From SAR86 cluster bacterium (lineage in GTDB: Bacteria > Pseudomonadota > Gammaproteobacteria > Pseudomonadales > Pseudohongiellaceae), in contig NVVJ01000007.1 of NCBI GenBank assembly GCA_002402175.1, forward strand, positions 1 to 64,000: a stretch of 64,000 nucleotides of DNA, given 5' to 3'. The translations under genes and the position numbers were made by a program. Below are positions 43,659-53,769 of this stretch, in pieces (the stretch's first letter is position 1; every line of letters starts with the position of its first letter). Under the pieces are notes generated by a model. The model was not told where the DNA came from, did not search any database, and saw nothing but the letters and a program-made list of their open reading frames with translations.

Positions 43659-46289
43659 ATGATGACACCTATAAGGAATTTTAGATTCGTTAGTTTGGCA
43701 GTGGTTGCTCTTTGCGGCCTGGTTGCCTGTGGTCAGGCTGACGACGGTGAAACCGATCTGCTTCAGGTAGAAGCCTATCTGGATGTAGCCGATTTATATC
43801 GTACTCAGGGGCAATTTAGGGCCGCTGTCATTGAAGCTCAAAATGCGTTACAGATAGCTCCTGGCTATGCAAATACTCGGCTCTTTATCTCTCGCTTGTA
43901 TCTGGATATTGGAGATAATTCACAATCCATAGAACTTCTAACTACGCTAGTTGAGGAGCGCCCGGATAATACTGAAGCAATATTGCTTCTGGCGGAAGCT
44001 CATCTTAACTCAGGCAATCCACTCGAAACTCTTTCTTATCTAGATAATTTGAACCCCGAAAACTCGGAACAACAAAATAAAGGCGACTGGCTACGAGGCA
44101 ACGCCCAGGCTGCAACAGGTGAGCCGCAAGCAGCAGAAGCGACATTTCAGGCCATTTTAAGCACCAATAGTGATTATGTTGATGCGCTGATTTCTTTGTC
44201 GAAACTGGATTACCGTGGTGGAAACATAGATGACTCACTTGGCTATATGGAAAGGGCTATCGCGCTCGAGCCGACTGATCTTGATCTTTGGATATGGCGG
44301 GGCCAATTTGCTTTACTGCAAGAACAATACCCGGAAGCAGAAGAAGCTTTGTTCGAAGCGTTAGATATTATGAGTGTTTATGACCTTACTACCGCAAAAA
44401 GGTTTTCTGTACTGCAAAGTGTATTGATTCCATTACAGATGCAGCAAAAAAATGACCAGGCACTACGTTACGCCCAGATTATTGCTGAGTCTCCTCAAGG
44501 GCAGTTTCAGGAAGTTTATTCTAGCGCTGTTTCCTTTTTCGAATCTGGCGATTTTGCCGCAGCTGAAGAAACATTAAATGGCATATTAGCATCCTCCCCA
44601 GACCATCCAGGAAGCAATATTCTGTTAGGTATGACTCAATACGCCCAGGGAAATTATGCGGCGGCAGCCGATTCACTAGTGGGTCTTGCCAATATTGAAG
44701 GCGCATCTCCACAGATTATCAAAACTCTTGCGGCCACCCATTTACGATTAAATCAGCCTGATAGTGCTTTGACAGTTCTAACAGAAGCGTTAAGTAGATA
44801 TCCACAAGACGCATCACTGCTTGCCATGATTGGGGTAAGCCAGCAAAGTATGGGAAATATGCAAGAGTCAGTAGAGTCATTTACACAGGCTTTGGACTTA
44901 CAGCCTGACACTGCTGAAATTCATTTCGCCCTGGCCGGTAGTAACTTTTACTTGCAAGATTTCGATGGTGCTATTTTCAACTTAAATGAAACTCTTCGGA
45001 TAAACCCTGGGTTTACAGAAGCAAAAACAACATTAATAGATCTCCATTTGAGTCAGCAGAATTTTGACCTAGCGCGAGCAGCGGTACAGTCATGGTTAGA
45101 TCTGGATGCAGGTTCAGTAATAAACATTAATCTGGCTGGCCGCGTAGCATTTAGCGAGGGTAATACAGCTGAAGCCCGCCAGTTTTTCGATTCGAGTTTA
45201 AGAGGTAACGAGTCGGATGTGTTGTCTAGATTATTTCTGGCAAGAATAGATTTAATCGATGAGAATTATTTAGGGGCGCAGTCTGGATTCATGGCAGTTC
45301 TGGATTATGAGCCTAGTAATGTAGAAGCAATAAGTGGAATTTTGGCAATGGGTGATATGAGTGGCACTGCCGATGCCAGAATCGCGGATGTGCAACGAAT
45401 AATAGATGAGGATACAGAAGGGTTTATTCCAGCACTTGTGTTATCTCAGTACTATCTTGGTAGAAATGAATTATCCGAGGCCATGGAGTCAGCACAAGTA
45501 GCCTATTCGAGAGACGAAAATCGATTTACTGAAAATACAGTTATTGAAATTACTCTGCGCCAGGCAAATATCGCCAGGCAAGATCAAGATAATGCCACCG
45601 CATCTCTTCTGGTCGAAAGTGTATTAGAAATTCAAAGTGATAATATACCTGCTATAACCGTTGCTATAGGGATCGCGAATGAAACGGGAGACAATGCAAT
45701 AGCCGATGCTTATATAGCGCAGATTAAGGAGCTGCAACCGGACTCATCTTATGGTTTCGAAGTCGAAGGTGATTTATATGTGGCCAGGGGTGATCTTGAG
45801 TTAGCGGCGTCAGCGTTTGAGCGAGCCTGGGGTATTAATGTTACACCAGATATCGGTATCAAATTTCATCGAATTCTTATTGCCTTGAATCGGGATGCTG
45901 AAGTTGCTCGAATGCTTGATACATGGGTTGCAGCTCTACCTGATGGTGCGGCCGTCAATATGTTGCTGGCGCTTGGATATCAGGAGAATGGGCAGGACTC
46001 CGAAGCGATAGAAAGTTATGAAGTTGCCATTCAACAACAACCGGATAATATTGTAGTACTTAATAATCTAGCATGGCTATATCAGGATTCGTCCCCTGCG
46101 AGGGCGCTGGAATTATCAAGTCATGCTGCGGAGCTTTATCCTGATAATTCTGATGTTCTTGATACCTATGGCTGGGTTTTGTTTAAACAAAATCAAAATT
46201 CACAGGCGATTGAGGTATTGCAGAAAGCTCTGGATTTAGCTCCAGAGTCTGAAGCGATAGCAGATCATTTAAATACGGCTTCACAGTGA
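43659..46289 (+). CDS. prsT: XrtA/PEP-CTERM system TPR lipoprotein PrsT
   Basis: An 876-residue lipoprotein (lipobox LVACG at the end of the signal segment) built almost wholly from tetratricopeptide repeats, for example YRTQGQFRAAVIEAQNALQIAPGYANTRL and the final NSDVLDTYGWVLFKQNQNSQAIEVLQKALDLAPES. Length and architecture match PrsT of exosortase A loci. TPR arrays hold protein complexes together, and PrsT is thought to support exopolysaccharide assembly or export at the periplasmic side. GGAG supports the ATG. It converges on prsK. Confidence 0.92.
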   Translation: MMTPIRNFRFVSLAVVALCGLVACGQADDGETDLLQVEAYLDVADLYRTQGQFRAAVIEAQNALQIAPGYANTRLFISRLYLDIGDNSQSIELLTTLVEERPDNTEAILLLAEAHLNSGNPLETLSYLDNLNPENSEQQNKGDWLRGNAQAATGEPQAAEATFQAILSTNSDYVDALISLSKLDYRGGNIDDSLGYMERAIALEPTDLDLWIWRGQFALLQEQYPEAEEALFEALDIMSVYDLTTAKRFSVLQSVLIPLQMQQKNDQALRYAQIIAESPQGQFQEVYSSAVSFFESGDFAAAEETLNGILASSPDHPGSNILLGMTQYAQGNYAAAADSLVGLANIEGASPQIIKTLAATHLRLNQPDSALTVLTEALSRYPQDASLLAMIGVSQQSMGNMQESVESFTQALDLQPDTAEIHFALAGSNFYLQDFDGAIFNLNETLRINPGFTEAKTTLIDLHLSQQNFDLARAAVQSWLDLDAGSVININLAGRVAFSEGNTAEARQFFDSSLRGNESDVLSRLFLARIDLIDENYLGAQSGFMAVLDYEPSNVEAISGILAMGDMSGTADARIADVQRIIDEDTEGFIPALVLSQYYLGRNELSEAMESAQVAYSRDENRFTENTVIEITLRQANIARQDQDNATASLLVESVLEIQSDNIPAITVAIGIANETGDNAIADAYIAQIKELQPDSSYGFEVEGDLYVARGDLELAASAFERAWGINVTPDIGIKFHRILIALNRDAEVARMLDTWVAALPDGAAVNMLLALGYQENGQDSEAIESYEVAIQQQPDNIVVLNNLAWLYQDSSPARALELSSHAAELYPDNSDVLDTYGWVLFKQNQNSQAIEVLQKALDLAPESEAIADHLNTASQ

Positions 46290-46325
46290 TCTGGTAGAGA
46301 CTAATTTCAATTTTCGGTAATAGAG

Positions 46326-48428
46326 TTAGTCTTGGTCGTTGTTGTTATTTGATATTGGTAATGAAATTATAAATTCGGAACCAATGCTAGGTTGGCTGTG
46401 GACTAACAGATTGCCGCCAAGTTTCCTAATTGACTCTCGACTTTGAAAAACCCCAATTCCCATCCCGGTTAATCCTTTGGTGCTCTCAAAGGGCTTAAAA
46501 AGGCGAGTTTTAATAAACTCCTGGGACATACCAACTCCTGTATCTCTTATGGCTATTTGTACCATGCCATTATTTAAACTTAACTCTACATCGACGGATC
46601 CATCATCTGGTGTCGCATCTTGCGCATTTTGAATTAAGTGGCCAATGCATGATTTAAGTTCAGCTTCATTAGCTAGTACCCTTGATTGATCTTCGCTAAC
46701 CCTAAGTACAGGAGTTGGTTGCATGGCGGTTTGACTTGCGATTATTTGAGGTATTATTTCAGCCAGGTTGATGTATTCCAAAGAGCCTTCCCGATCGAAA
46801 TTTTCTTCGCTTTTAAAATGTTTCAGCAGAACATTCATTTTGTTGACAGCGTGGTCGCTGGTCTTGATCATGTCTTCGATGAACGAAGGGTTGGTCTTGA
46901 ACTTCTCGGCATTGGTTACCATTAAAGACAATTGAGAATTCAATGTCTTAATATCATGCACAACAAATGCGGAGACCTGGTTGAAAGCAGAAAATTGCCG
47001 AGCTTCGGCTAAGGAGTCAGATGCCACCATTTGCGCTAGATAACTGGCAGCTTGTTGGCCTGCTGCTTTCAACAAATCATAGCCCTCCCAGTTTAAGTCA
47101 AACTCCACTCGAGATTCTCTTAATAGAACAAAGCCTAGTAATTTTTCATGTAGCTCTAAAGGGATGATTAACCATGCCTTATTGACTTCGCTTAACCATC
47201 TTGGGGCCTGACTTTGATCTAGGTTTTCACTTTCGCTGTGCAGATCAATAACACGATTGTTTTTTTGAAGCAGCTCTATCAAATAATCCTGGTTAGTCAG
47301 CCCGCTGTTTTCGACCCAGCCGAATTCAATCTGAGCGACCTGATCGTAGTGATTGCCATTCGAAGTTAACCATAGCCCTCCTGCTGGGCTATCTACGGTG
47401 TCGGCGAGCGCATGGATGACGCTGTCTGGCACGGATTCATCGTCATTTCTTTGTGATAAAGTGCGACTAATTCTCAGCCATTCATCCCGGTAGTCGTATT
47501 TTGTACTAAACAGGTGCCTGCTTATGTATACCTTGAGAATGCTTCGTATTCGGCCTGAGTAGATCAGAACGACTAACAAGCTCAAAGAAACGACTAGGAA
47601 CATGATCTGTAGAACCGAGCCCCATTCACTAGAATAGTTGCGAAGGTAAAAGCCTGCTGAGGCCATAAGTAGTAAATATAGCCCTACAGCTACCAGTACC
47701 CCAGAATGAAAAACAAGGCGTCGGGAAATATTCACTTGAATTGGTTGTTGTCGCGTTCTTAATACACCAATTGCAATGAATGGTGTTGAAAGTGCAATGA
47801 TGCTACCGCGAATTTGCCAAAGCGAGTCCTGTATGCGTTCAAATAACAAGGCGTTGGAATACAAATAAATATCGAATGAAAAAAGAATTCCCAGCCCCAG
47901 GCATAGAAATTTTAAATGCCATCTATGCTGGTATCGAGTGTTACGTATGACTTGTTCAAGCAGCGCAAGGCCTACAATGGCTGACAACAGAAATCCGATT
48001 AGTACTACTTGCCCCCCGTAAGCAGGGAAAAATACAATCGTATCGTCAATAAAATATAAATATAATATATATAAGAATAAGCTAGAAGGAACTCCTAGCG
48101 TAATCGTAGACAGCATAACTAATCCTTTGATGCTGTCTTTGCCTCTAAAGCGGGGGAATATTATTTTTCGAATGCCGAGTATGCTAAGCAATAGAGTGAA
48201 CCAGAATAGATTCTTGAGGGTTTCAACTACCGGAATTATGTAAAACAGGGCTAATGAAAAACGAGTTTGAAAAAGCAGGCAAAGACACCAGATGAGCGTC
48301 ATGGAAGTCGCTATTAGAAGCACTAAACTGGAGTTCCCGCTACTCCATATTTTTAGCTGGGCAAGCAGGAGAGAAACAAGGCAAAAGGACGCCAGGGTAT
48401 AACTTGCAATGCCAATATCAAATGACAT
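46326..48428 (-). CDS. prsK: XrtA/PEP-CTERM system histidine kinase PrsK
   Basis: A 700-residue membrane sensor kinase. The first ~310 residues contain about ten hydrophobic helices; a GAF-like region follows (~330-480). The phosphorylated His lies in FVVHDIKTLNSQL (~490). The ATP-binding domain has the N box GHLIQNAQDA, the G1 box IRDTGVGMS and the G2 box GMGIGVFQS. It should phosphorylate PrsR, whose gene lies 38 bases upstream on the same strand. The sensed signal is unknown. Confidence 0.94.
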   Translation of the reverse strand: MSFDIGIASYTLASFCLVSLLLAQLKIWSSGNSSLVLLIATSMTLIWCLCLLFQTRFSLALFYIIPVVETLKNLFWFTLLLSILGIRKIIFPRFRGKDSIKGLVMLSTITLGVPSSLFLYILYLYFIDDTIVFFPAYGGQVVLIGFLLSAIVGLALLEQVIRNTRYQHRWHLKFLCLGLGILFSFDIYLYSNALLFERIQDSLWQIRGSIIALSTPFIAIGVLRTRQQPIQVNISRRLVFHSGVLVAVGLYLLLMASAGFYLRNYSSEWGSVLQIMFLVVSLSLLVVLIYSGRIRSILKVYISRHLFSTKYDYRDEWLRISRTLSQRNDDESVPDSVIHALADTVDSPAGGLWLTSNGNHYDQVAQIEFGWVENSGLTNQDYLIELLQKNNRVIDLHSESENLDQSQAPRWLSEVNKAWLIIPLELHEKLLGFVLLRESRVEFDLNWEGYDLLKAAGQQAASYLAQMVASDSLAEARQFSAFNQVSAFVVHDIKTLNSQLSLMVTNAEKFKTNPSFIEDMIKTSDHAVNKMNVLLKHFKSEENFDREGSLEYINLAEIIPQIIASQTAMQPTPVLRVSEDQSRVLANEAELKSCIGHLIQNAQDATPDDGSVDVELSLNNGMVQIAIRDTGVGMSQEFIKTRLFKPFESTKGLTGMGIGVFQSRESIRKLGGNLLVHSQPSIGSEFIISLPISNNNNDQD

Positions 48429-48466
48429 AGTTTCGCCTTTGGTTCGGGTTTCAAGGTAGCTTGAAT

Positions 48467-49861
48467 CTAATCTTCAGCTTCGGAAGATTTCTTCTGATTA
48501 CTACTAATGTAAGCGCCGAGTTCATACTTGTTTATAAGATTGTATAAAGTGGGACGTGTAATGCCCAAGCTCTTTGCCGCATCACTGATACTATTATAAT
48601 TTACCAAAGCTGTGATGATGGCTTCGCTTTCAGCCTCAGCTTTTACATCTTTAAGTAATTTCGGCGAAAATTCTTCAGCCGCTGCACGCAGTTCCAGATC
48701 TTCTACCGTTAGGATGGGCCTGTCAGCCATGACCACAGCTCGTTTTATTTTGTTCTCCAGTTCCCGTATATTGCCAGGCCATGAGCTATTGTGTAATGCG
48801 GTAATCGCAGTTTTGCTAAAAGAGTTAATGGGACGGTTCTGCTGGGAAGCAAATTTGCGAAGGAAGAAATGCGCTAGAAGCATAATGTCTTCCCCTCTAT
48901 CTCTAAGCGGGGGTGTTTCTACACAGATTTCACTAATTCGATAATACAGGTCTTCTCTGAATAGTCCTTCCTCAATCCGTTTAGAGAGCTTCTGATGTGT
49001 AGCGCATACAATGCGTAAATCAAGAGGGATTTCCTCATTGCCACCAACACGAGAAATTGTTCTCTCCTGCAATACGTGTAAAATTTTTGCTTGTAGCGAC
49101 AAAGGCATATCTCCGATTTCATCTAGAAACAGGGTTCCTCCGTTAGCGTATTCGATCTTGCCGATTTTTCGAGCTACAGCACCGGTAAATGCGCCTTTTT
49201 CGTGGCCGAACAATTCGCTTTCCAGTAGTGCTTCAGGAATTGATGTGCAATTAATAGTCACGAATTTTTTATCGCTACGGTCGCTTTGTTGATGCAATGC
49301 TTTCGCCAGCTCTCCTTTTCCCGTTCCAGTTTCTCCAAGGATAAGCACCGTTACTGACGTAGTGGCAATTTTGTCAATGGTTTTCAATATGTCGAGCATT
49401 TGAGGGCAGCTTCCAATCATCCCCTGGGATGCGGATTGCGCCTGCGACTTTATAAGTTTTATATTTTCGTGCTCTAGTTCAGTCAGTCGATAGGCGCGCT
49501 CAACGACGAACTTCAATGTGTCTACGTCAATTGGTTTTTGGTAGTAGTCATACGCACCCATTCCGATTGCCTTAACGGCGTTAGCCTTCTCTTCCCGGCC
49601 TGTAACGACAATAACCTTTATGTTTGTATCTAGTGAGATGACTTCATCAAGTATGGCAAACCCCTCGGAGCTACCTCCCGGGTCAGGGGGAAGACCCAGG
49701 TCCGTAATGACTACCGCTGGTTTTTCGAGGCGAACATATTGCATTGCAGTGGTTCGATCACCGGCGATGGTTACATCAAAGTCTTCAAAGCACCACTTTA
49801 ATTGGCTTTGCAGTCCAGGGTCATCTTCTATTATAAGGAGCTTTCTTTTTTCTGTATTCAA
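48467..49861 (-). CDS. prsR: Sigma-54-dependent response regulator PrsR
   Basis: A 464-residue NtrC-type activator. Residues ~1-125 are a receiver domain with the phosphorylated Asp in VVITDLGLP (~54). The AAA+ domain (~150-375) has GETGTGKGELA (Walker A), the sigma-54 contact loop GAFTGA and TLFLDEIGDM (Walker B). A Fis-type helix-turn-helix ends the protein (SISDAAKSLGITRPTLYNLINKY). In related systems PrsR with sigma 54 drives PEP-CTERM gene expression, which fits the promoters found in this window. It is transcribed with prsK. Confidence 0.95.
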   Translation of the reverse strand: MNTEKRKLLIIEDDPGLQSQLKWCFEDFDVTIAGDRTTAMQYVRLEKPAVVITDLGLPPDPGGSSEGFAILDEVISLDTNIKVIVVTGREEKANAVKAIGMGAYDYYQKPIDVDTLKFVVERAYRLTELEHENIKLIKSQAQSASQGMIGSCPQMLDILKTIDKIATTSVTVLILGETGTGKGELAKALHQQSDRSDKKFVTINCTSIPEALLESELFGHEKGAFTGAVARKIGKIEYANGGTLFLDEIGDMPLSLQAKILHVLQERTISRVGGNEEIPLDLRIVCATHQKLSKRIEEGLFREDLYYRISEICVETPPLRDRGEDIMLLAHFFLRKFASQQNRPINSFSKTAITALHNSSWPGNIRELENKIKRAVVMADRPILTVEDLELRAAAEEFSPKLLKDVKAEAESEAIITALVNYNSISDAAKSLGITRPTLYNLINKYELGAYISSNQKKSSEAED

Positions 49862-49934
49862 TTTAGTATCTACTTTAGTGAATTGGTTTTCCAGAATGAG
49901 GTCGTGGGGTTTTTAAAGAGACCGGTTGCATACC

Positions 49935-51104
49935 TCAAGTATCTAGCAGTGGGGGACGAGGTATTTTAAAATCCCTGTACTTGTTCGGATTTCCCTTTTT
50001 GTTAGCTTCGGCCGCTAGAACAATGTTATACATTTCCCGTGCTGAGGCGTAGTGCAATACAAAATTCTTGTCATCATTGTACTTTTCTTCAAGATAGCTA
50101 AACATTGAATCAGTAGGTTCGCCCAATAAGGTATCCATATCACTTTCTTGGGTGCCATGAGTATGAATTTTGATAAATCGCCACTGAGGTTGACTCTTTA
50201 CTTGTATTGCACAGTCTACCCATAAATCAACACGTTGCTTCGATGGGGGAGAATTTTCCCTAATGTCAGAGTTTTCAATTCTCGGTAGCAACCCAAATTT
50301 TCTATTTCTCCAATTTAGACAGAGCGGGCCTTGAATGATAATCAAATCCCCTTTGCCTGGTACGCCCGCTTCAACATCGATGCCGTCGTTGTGTGATTTA
50401 GATTTTCCTTCCTGACCCGTGGCATAGTAAATGCTGTTAATCTTTGCGGTCTGTGTGTCGCTCGGAGCTGAGGGCAATGTGAAATCAGCGTAACAGCCAG
50501 CTTTTGCGAGCACGGCAAGCTCATTGTCTACACCGCACCAACGTCCATCTTTACGTGAATTGTCCAGAGCCCAATTGCCGTGAATAAACGCAAACCTGTA
50601 CTGATTGGTAACGGGATCCTTGGCGACGGCATGGTGCTTATTGTCTAGAGTTTCCAGAAACCCTTGCAGTTTTTCGGTTAATCCCTCAGCTGTATCGTTG
50701 TCATGGTGTAAGTGTATTTCGATTTCACCGAAACCTTTGGCACACAGCTGAGATAATTTGGATAAATGCTCTTCTCGATATTCTTCTTCTGGGAAGAAGA
50801 AGCTGTGTTTTGGGAAACATCCATCGGCATCCTTATGTTTGCTTGCCATGTCTGCATACTGCTCACACCACCGGTCAACACGGGCTACCTCTTCTTCATA
50901 AGTAGCTTGATTCCAGCCCGGTTCAAAATGATCACAAAAAGTGAAGATAATATGTACGGGTTCATCTTTATTAGGTAGCTCTATTTGTCGGGTGGCATAA
51001 GAATGCAGCCAGATATGGATGTTTTTTCCATATATTTCGTGAATAAGCAAATAGGCTGCTGCAATGAACAGCAGGCTGAAAAGTAGAGCCAGAATTTCGA
51101 ACAT
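49935..51104 (-). CDS. Membrane-anchored NodB-like (deacetylase-like) protein
   Basis: About 389 residues from the ATG at 51104. One N-terminal membrane helix (residues ~5-25) is followed by a periplasmic or cytoplasmic domain with a degenerate polysaccharide-deacetylase look: FTFCDHFEPGWN, then EIHLHHDNDT, and FIHGNWALDNSRKDGRWCG. The usual TFDDG is replaced by TFCDHFE, so metal binding would differ from NodB. The family is often found in exopolysaccharide loci. It lies between GT4 and prsR, all on the minus strand. Confidence 0.7.
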   Translation of the reverse strand: MFEILALLFSLLFIAAAYLLIHEIYGKNIHIWLHSYATRQIELPNKDEPVHIIFTFCDHFEPGWNQATYEEEVARVDRWCEQYADMASKHKDADGCFPKHSFFFPEEEYREEHLSKLSQLCAKGFGEIEIHLHHDNDTAEGLTEKLQGFLETLDNKHHAVAKDPVTNQYRFAFIHGNWALDNSRKDGRWCGVDNELAVLAKAGCYADFTLPSAPSDTQTAKINSIYYATGQEGKSKSHNDGIDVEAGVPGKGDLIIIQGPLCLNWRNRKFGLLPRIENSDIRENSPPSKQRVDLWVDCAIQVKSQPQWRFIKIHTHGTQESDMDTLLGEPTDSMFSYLEEKYNDDKNFVLHYASAREMYNIVLAAEANKKGNPNKYRDFKIPRPPLLDT

Positions 51105-51117
51105 CAATCAGAACCCT

Positions 51118-52290
51118 TTAATCGCGCTTGTTACTTTCGGTTTGGTGGAGTACAGCTGAGTTTAACAAATCATAAACCTTGCTGCTGTTATTTTCCCAAG
51201 TAAGTTCCTGAACAGAATTGATAATATCAGTGGAATTCCAATGGCGCTCACTGCATTCCAGCAGTGCGCCCTCTAGTGCCGCGATGTCTCCTGGGTTGAA
51301 CAAAATTCCAGCATGTTCAGGGATAACCTCAGGAATGCCTCCAACGCGGCTGGCAACCACAGGTTTGCCACATGCCATCGCCTCTAGTAACACATTAGGC
51401 ACTCCTTCGTTGTAGCTTGGCAGTGCAACCAGGTCGCTTGCATTTATCCACGTTGCCACATCCTTGTGCCCCAGGTTTCCCAGCAGAGTTACCCTTTTAG
51501 CCAGACCTAGTTCAATAGCTTTGTTCTTTATATAGTCGGCTGAGCCACCTGTTCCAACATAATAGAGGTCAATAGTGCTCTTTTTTGCAGCAATGGCTTC
51601 AAACGCACTAAATAGGTCAATACATCCTTTTTCAGGTTTTAGATTCCCAATATAAAGCCATATGGTTCTTTTGTCCGAAAGCTGCAATATTTTTTTTGTC
51701 TCATTTAGTACTCTGGGGTAAAAAATACTTTTGTCTACGCCATTGTAAATCACATGAATCTTATTTTCTGGCACTCCAAGTTTTACCAGTTTTGCTGCCA
51801 GATCTTTACTAACAGATATTATAGCTTTGGCATGCATCATCGACCACAATATTTGTGCGGCTCGAGCTCGGTGCTGCAAATGCAAATTAATGTCACTTCC
51901 GTGAACTTTGATAACGGCGGGGATATTAAGCATTTTTGAGAGGATTATGCCGCTAACAGCATCTGGGTAGGCCCAACTTAAAATTAAGCAATCTGGTTTA
52001 TATTTTACGATTTGCGGAATTTTGAAAATCATACTTAATAGCAAAGATGCGGTGTAGCTAAACCGTGCAAACTTTGGTACATAGAAATACCAAAGATAAC
52101 TAATACTTACCCCATTTTTAATGGATGGGACAGACTTTCCGAAATTTTTTATTCGATCCAGAAAAGACACAATTACAATAATTCGAACTTCGCATTTGCG
52201 TGCCAGCCATTCAAATTGCTGTCTGTTAAAGGCTGCTCTATTTGGTTCCCAGGGTAGAGGGAATAAATTGCTTAAAATTTGCACTTTCAC
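51118..52290 (-). CDS. GT4-family glycosyltransferase
   Basis: A 390-residue GT-B enzyme. N-terminal KVQILSNLFPLPWEPNRAAFNRQQFEWLA, middle IIVSVSK-type helix and IYNGVDKSIFYP, and the E-x7-E motif EGVPNVLLE near residue 292 (SYNEGVPNVLLEAMACGKPVVAS) all fit exosortase-locus glycosyltransferases. The start is GTG at 52290; no ATG precedes the first strand. It ends 14 bases before the NodB-like gene begins, so they probably share a transcript. Confidence 0.9.
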   Translation of the reverse strand: MKVQILSNLFPLPWEPNRAAFNRQQFEWLARKCEVRIIVIVSFLDRIKNFGKSVPSIKNGVSISYLWYFYVPKFARFSYTASLLLSMIFKIPQIVKYKPDCLILSWAYPDAVSGIILSKMLNIPAVIKVHGSDINLHLQHRARAAQILWSMMHAKAIISVSKDLAAKLVKLGVPENKIHVIYNGVDKSIFYPRVLNETKKILQLSDKRTIWLYIGNLKPEKGCIDLFSAFEAIAAKKSTIDLYYVGTGGSADYIKNKAIELGLAKRVTLLGNLGHKDVATWINASDLVALPSYNEGVPNVLLEAMACGKPVVASRVGGIPEVIPEHAGILFNPGDIAALEGALLECSERHWNSTDIINSVQELTWENNSSKVYDLLNSAVLHQTESNKRD

Positions 52291-52383
52291 CGAATATAAC
52301 CTGGCTCTATAGAGCGGTTTAGATGGAAGGTGACTCTTGTAGGTTGTGTTTTCATTCGGCTAGCTGTGGCAGGGAAGTTATAG

Positions 52384-53682
52384 TTATCTACGATAGGTCA
52401 GGCCAATAAATATATTCGTTCCATCATAAGTGTCATTTACGTTTTTGCTTTTTTGATCAATATTCCTTAAAGAGAAATTTAATCTAAAATTATTACTAAG
52501 TTTATAGCTTAGGCTAGCGCTTACCTCTGAGAGTTTCTGCTTTGGATTTAAATTTGATAGCTGCAGTTCGGAATACCGTGTGCGAAATGAAAGATTTGTT
52601 TTTGTGCTGAAGGGGATTGATAAATTCAAGGAAATTCGTTCGTCTGTTTCCTGGTCGTTTAATTGCTCAAACTTTCTTTCACTAATACTATATTTAATTC
52701 TCAAATTATATCGAGATGTGTCTACAAAACTATAGGCTAAACTTGCTGATGTTTTAATATATAGGCTCGCAGAATTCGAATCGCCAAATCTATTTTCAAA
52801 ATCTTCCTCTCTTTCAATAGGCTGTTCTTGATCTTCTTGAGAGCGACGTATATCACTTAGCAAATCTTCTACAGTCCTGGAATAACTGGCGGTGATTTCG
52901 GAAAAAGAACTTAACTTATAATTCCCGTTCAATCTTATAAGTGGGTTGCTACTTTTTCCCTGTCCAGTTCGCTTTGTTTCAAATTGCCCTAGTTCCAATG
53001 ACGTATTATACGTAGCGCTAGACAATGAGGCTATTGCGGAAAGGCTAAAAATTTTATATTTGGAAACGGTCTTGGAATCAAAGCTGGTTTCCATAAGATT
53101 GGATCTAATAGAAGCCGTTATTCGCCTAGACAAGCTACGTGTAAAATTCACAGAGATACTTTTTCTCTCTTGGTCTAGCAATTGAGCTTCTTCATAATCT
53201 GCTAGTGAATAATCTACCTGCAAATCCAAATAATTTACTGCCCCAAAAGGCAGTGTCAAGCTGGGCCCTGTCGATGTTCGGCTAATTATCTGTCTGTTGT
53301 CAGGTGTATCTGGATCTTTTGCGCTTATCAATTGGTTAGATCGTGAATTCGACAGGTTCCACTGCAATATATCGGGGCTGACTTTCCACACAAATGAACT
53401 GCTTCCATCTATAGTTTCTCGGTCCTCGAGTATATTGTTTTTGTAGTCTGACCGACTTGCTCTATAGTCCAGAAGCATTGAGAATCGCTGTGTTTCTCGT
53501 GCCAGATTGCCATCTATTGATACAGTAGAAAGAAGATCGCTGTTATCTGGATTATGCAATCTGCTCGGGTTCTCAAGATGTTCCAAGGAGGCAGTTGCTC
53601 CTAAGTTTACCTGAGCAACACAGTGACTAATGCCCTGAGAAAACAGTAGTAGAAACATGAGTACTTGAGTAATCGAGTTCAT
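52384..53682 (-). CDS. Outer-membrane beta-barrel protein, PEP-CTERM system associated
   Basis: About 432 residues from the ATG at 53682, which gives a signal peptide ending at CVAQ; upstream in-frame ATGs at 53727 and 53757 are less signal-like. The mature protein is a ladder of amphipathic strands with alternating polar/apolar residues and an aromatic ending (GTNIFIGLTYRR), as in barrels of the TIGR03016 kind found in exosortase A loci. It may help exopolysaccharide cross the outer membrane. Part of the 52384-56709 operon. Confidence 0.82.
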   Translation of the reverse strand: MNSITQVLMFLLLFSQGISHCVAQVNLGATASLEHLENPSRLHNPDNSDLLSTVSIDGNLARETQRFSMLLDYRASRSDYKNNILEDRETIDGSSSFVWKVSPDILQWNLSNSRSNQLISAKDPDTPDNRQIISRTSTGPSLTLPFGAVNYLDLQVDYSLADYEEAQLLDQERKSISVNFTRSLSRRITASIRSNLMETSFDSKTVSKYKIFSLSAIASLSSATYNTSLELGQFETKRTGQGKSSNPLIRLNGNYKLSSFSEITASYSRTVEDLLSDIRRSQEDQEQPIEREEDFENRFGDSNSASLYIKTSASLAYSFVDTSRYNLRIKYSISERKFEQLNDQETDERISLNLSIPFSTKTNLSFRTRYSELQLSNLNPKQKLSEVSASLSYKLSNNFRLNFSLRNIDQKSKNVNDTYDGTNIFIGLTYRR

Positions 53683-53769
53683 TGCACTGGGCTGGAATTT
53701 ATGAATTGTCACCCGAAATTCTCTCATGTGAACAGAAATAGAGCATAATCTAGGCAAATATTTTGCATG

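Noticed and set aside
46298-46332. AGACTAA/TTAGTCT inverted repeat between prsT and prsK
   Set aside because: The stem is AT-rich, the loop is long and there is no T run, so a terminator is not supported.
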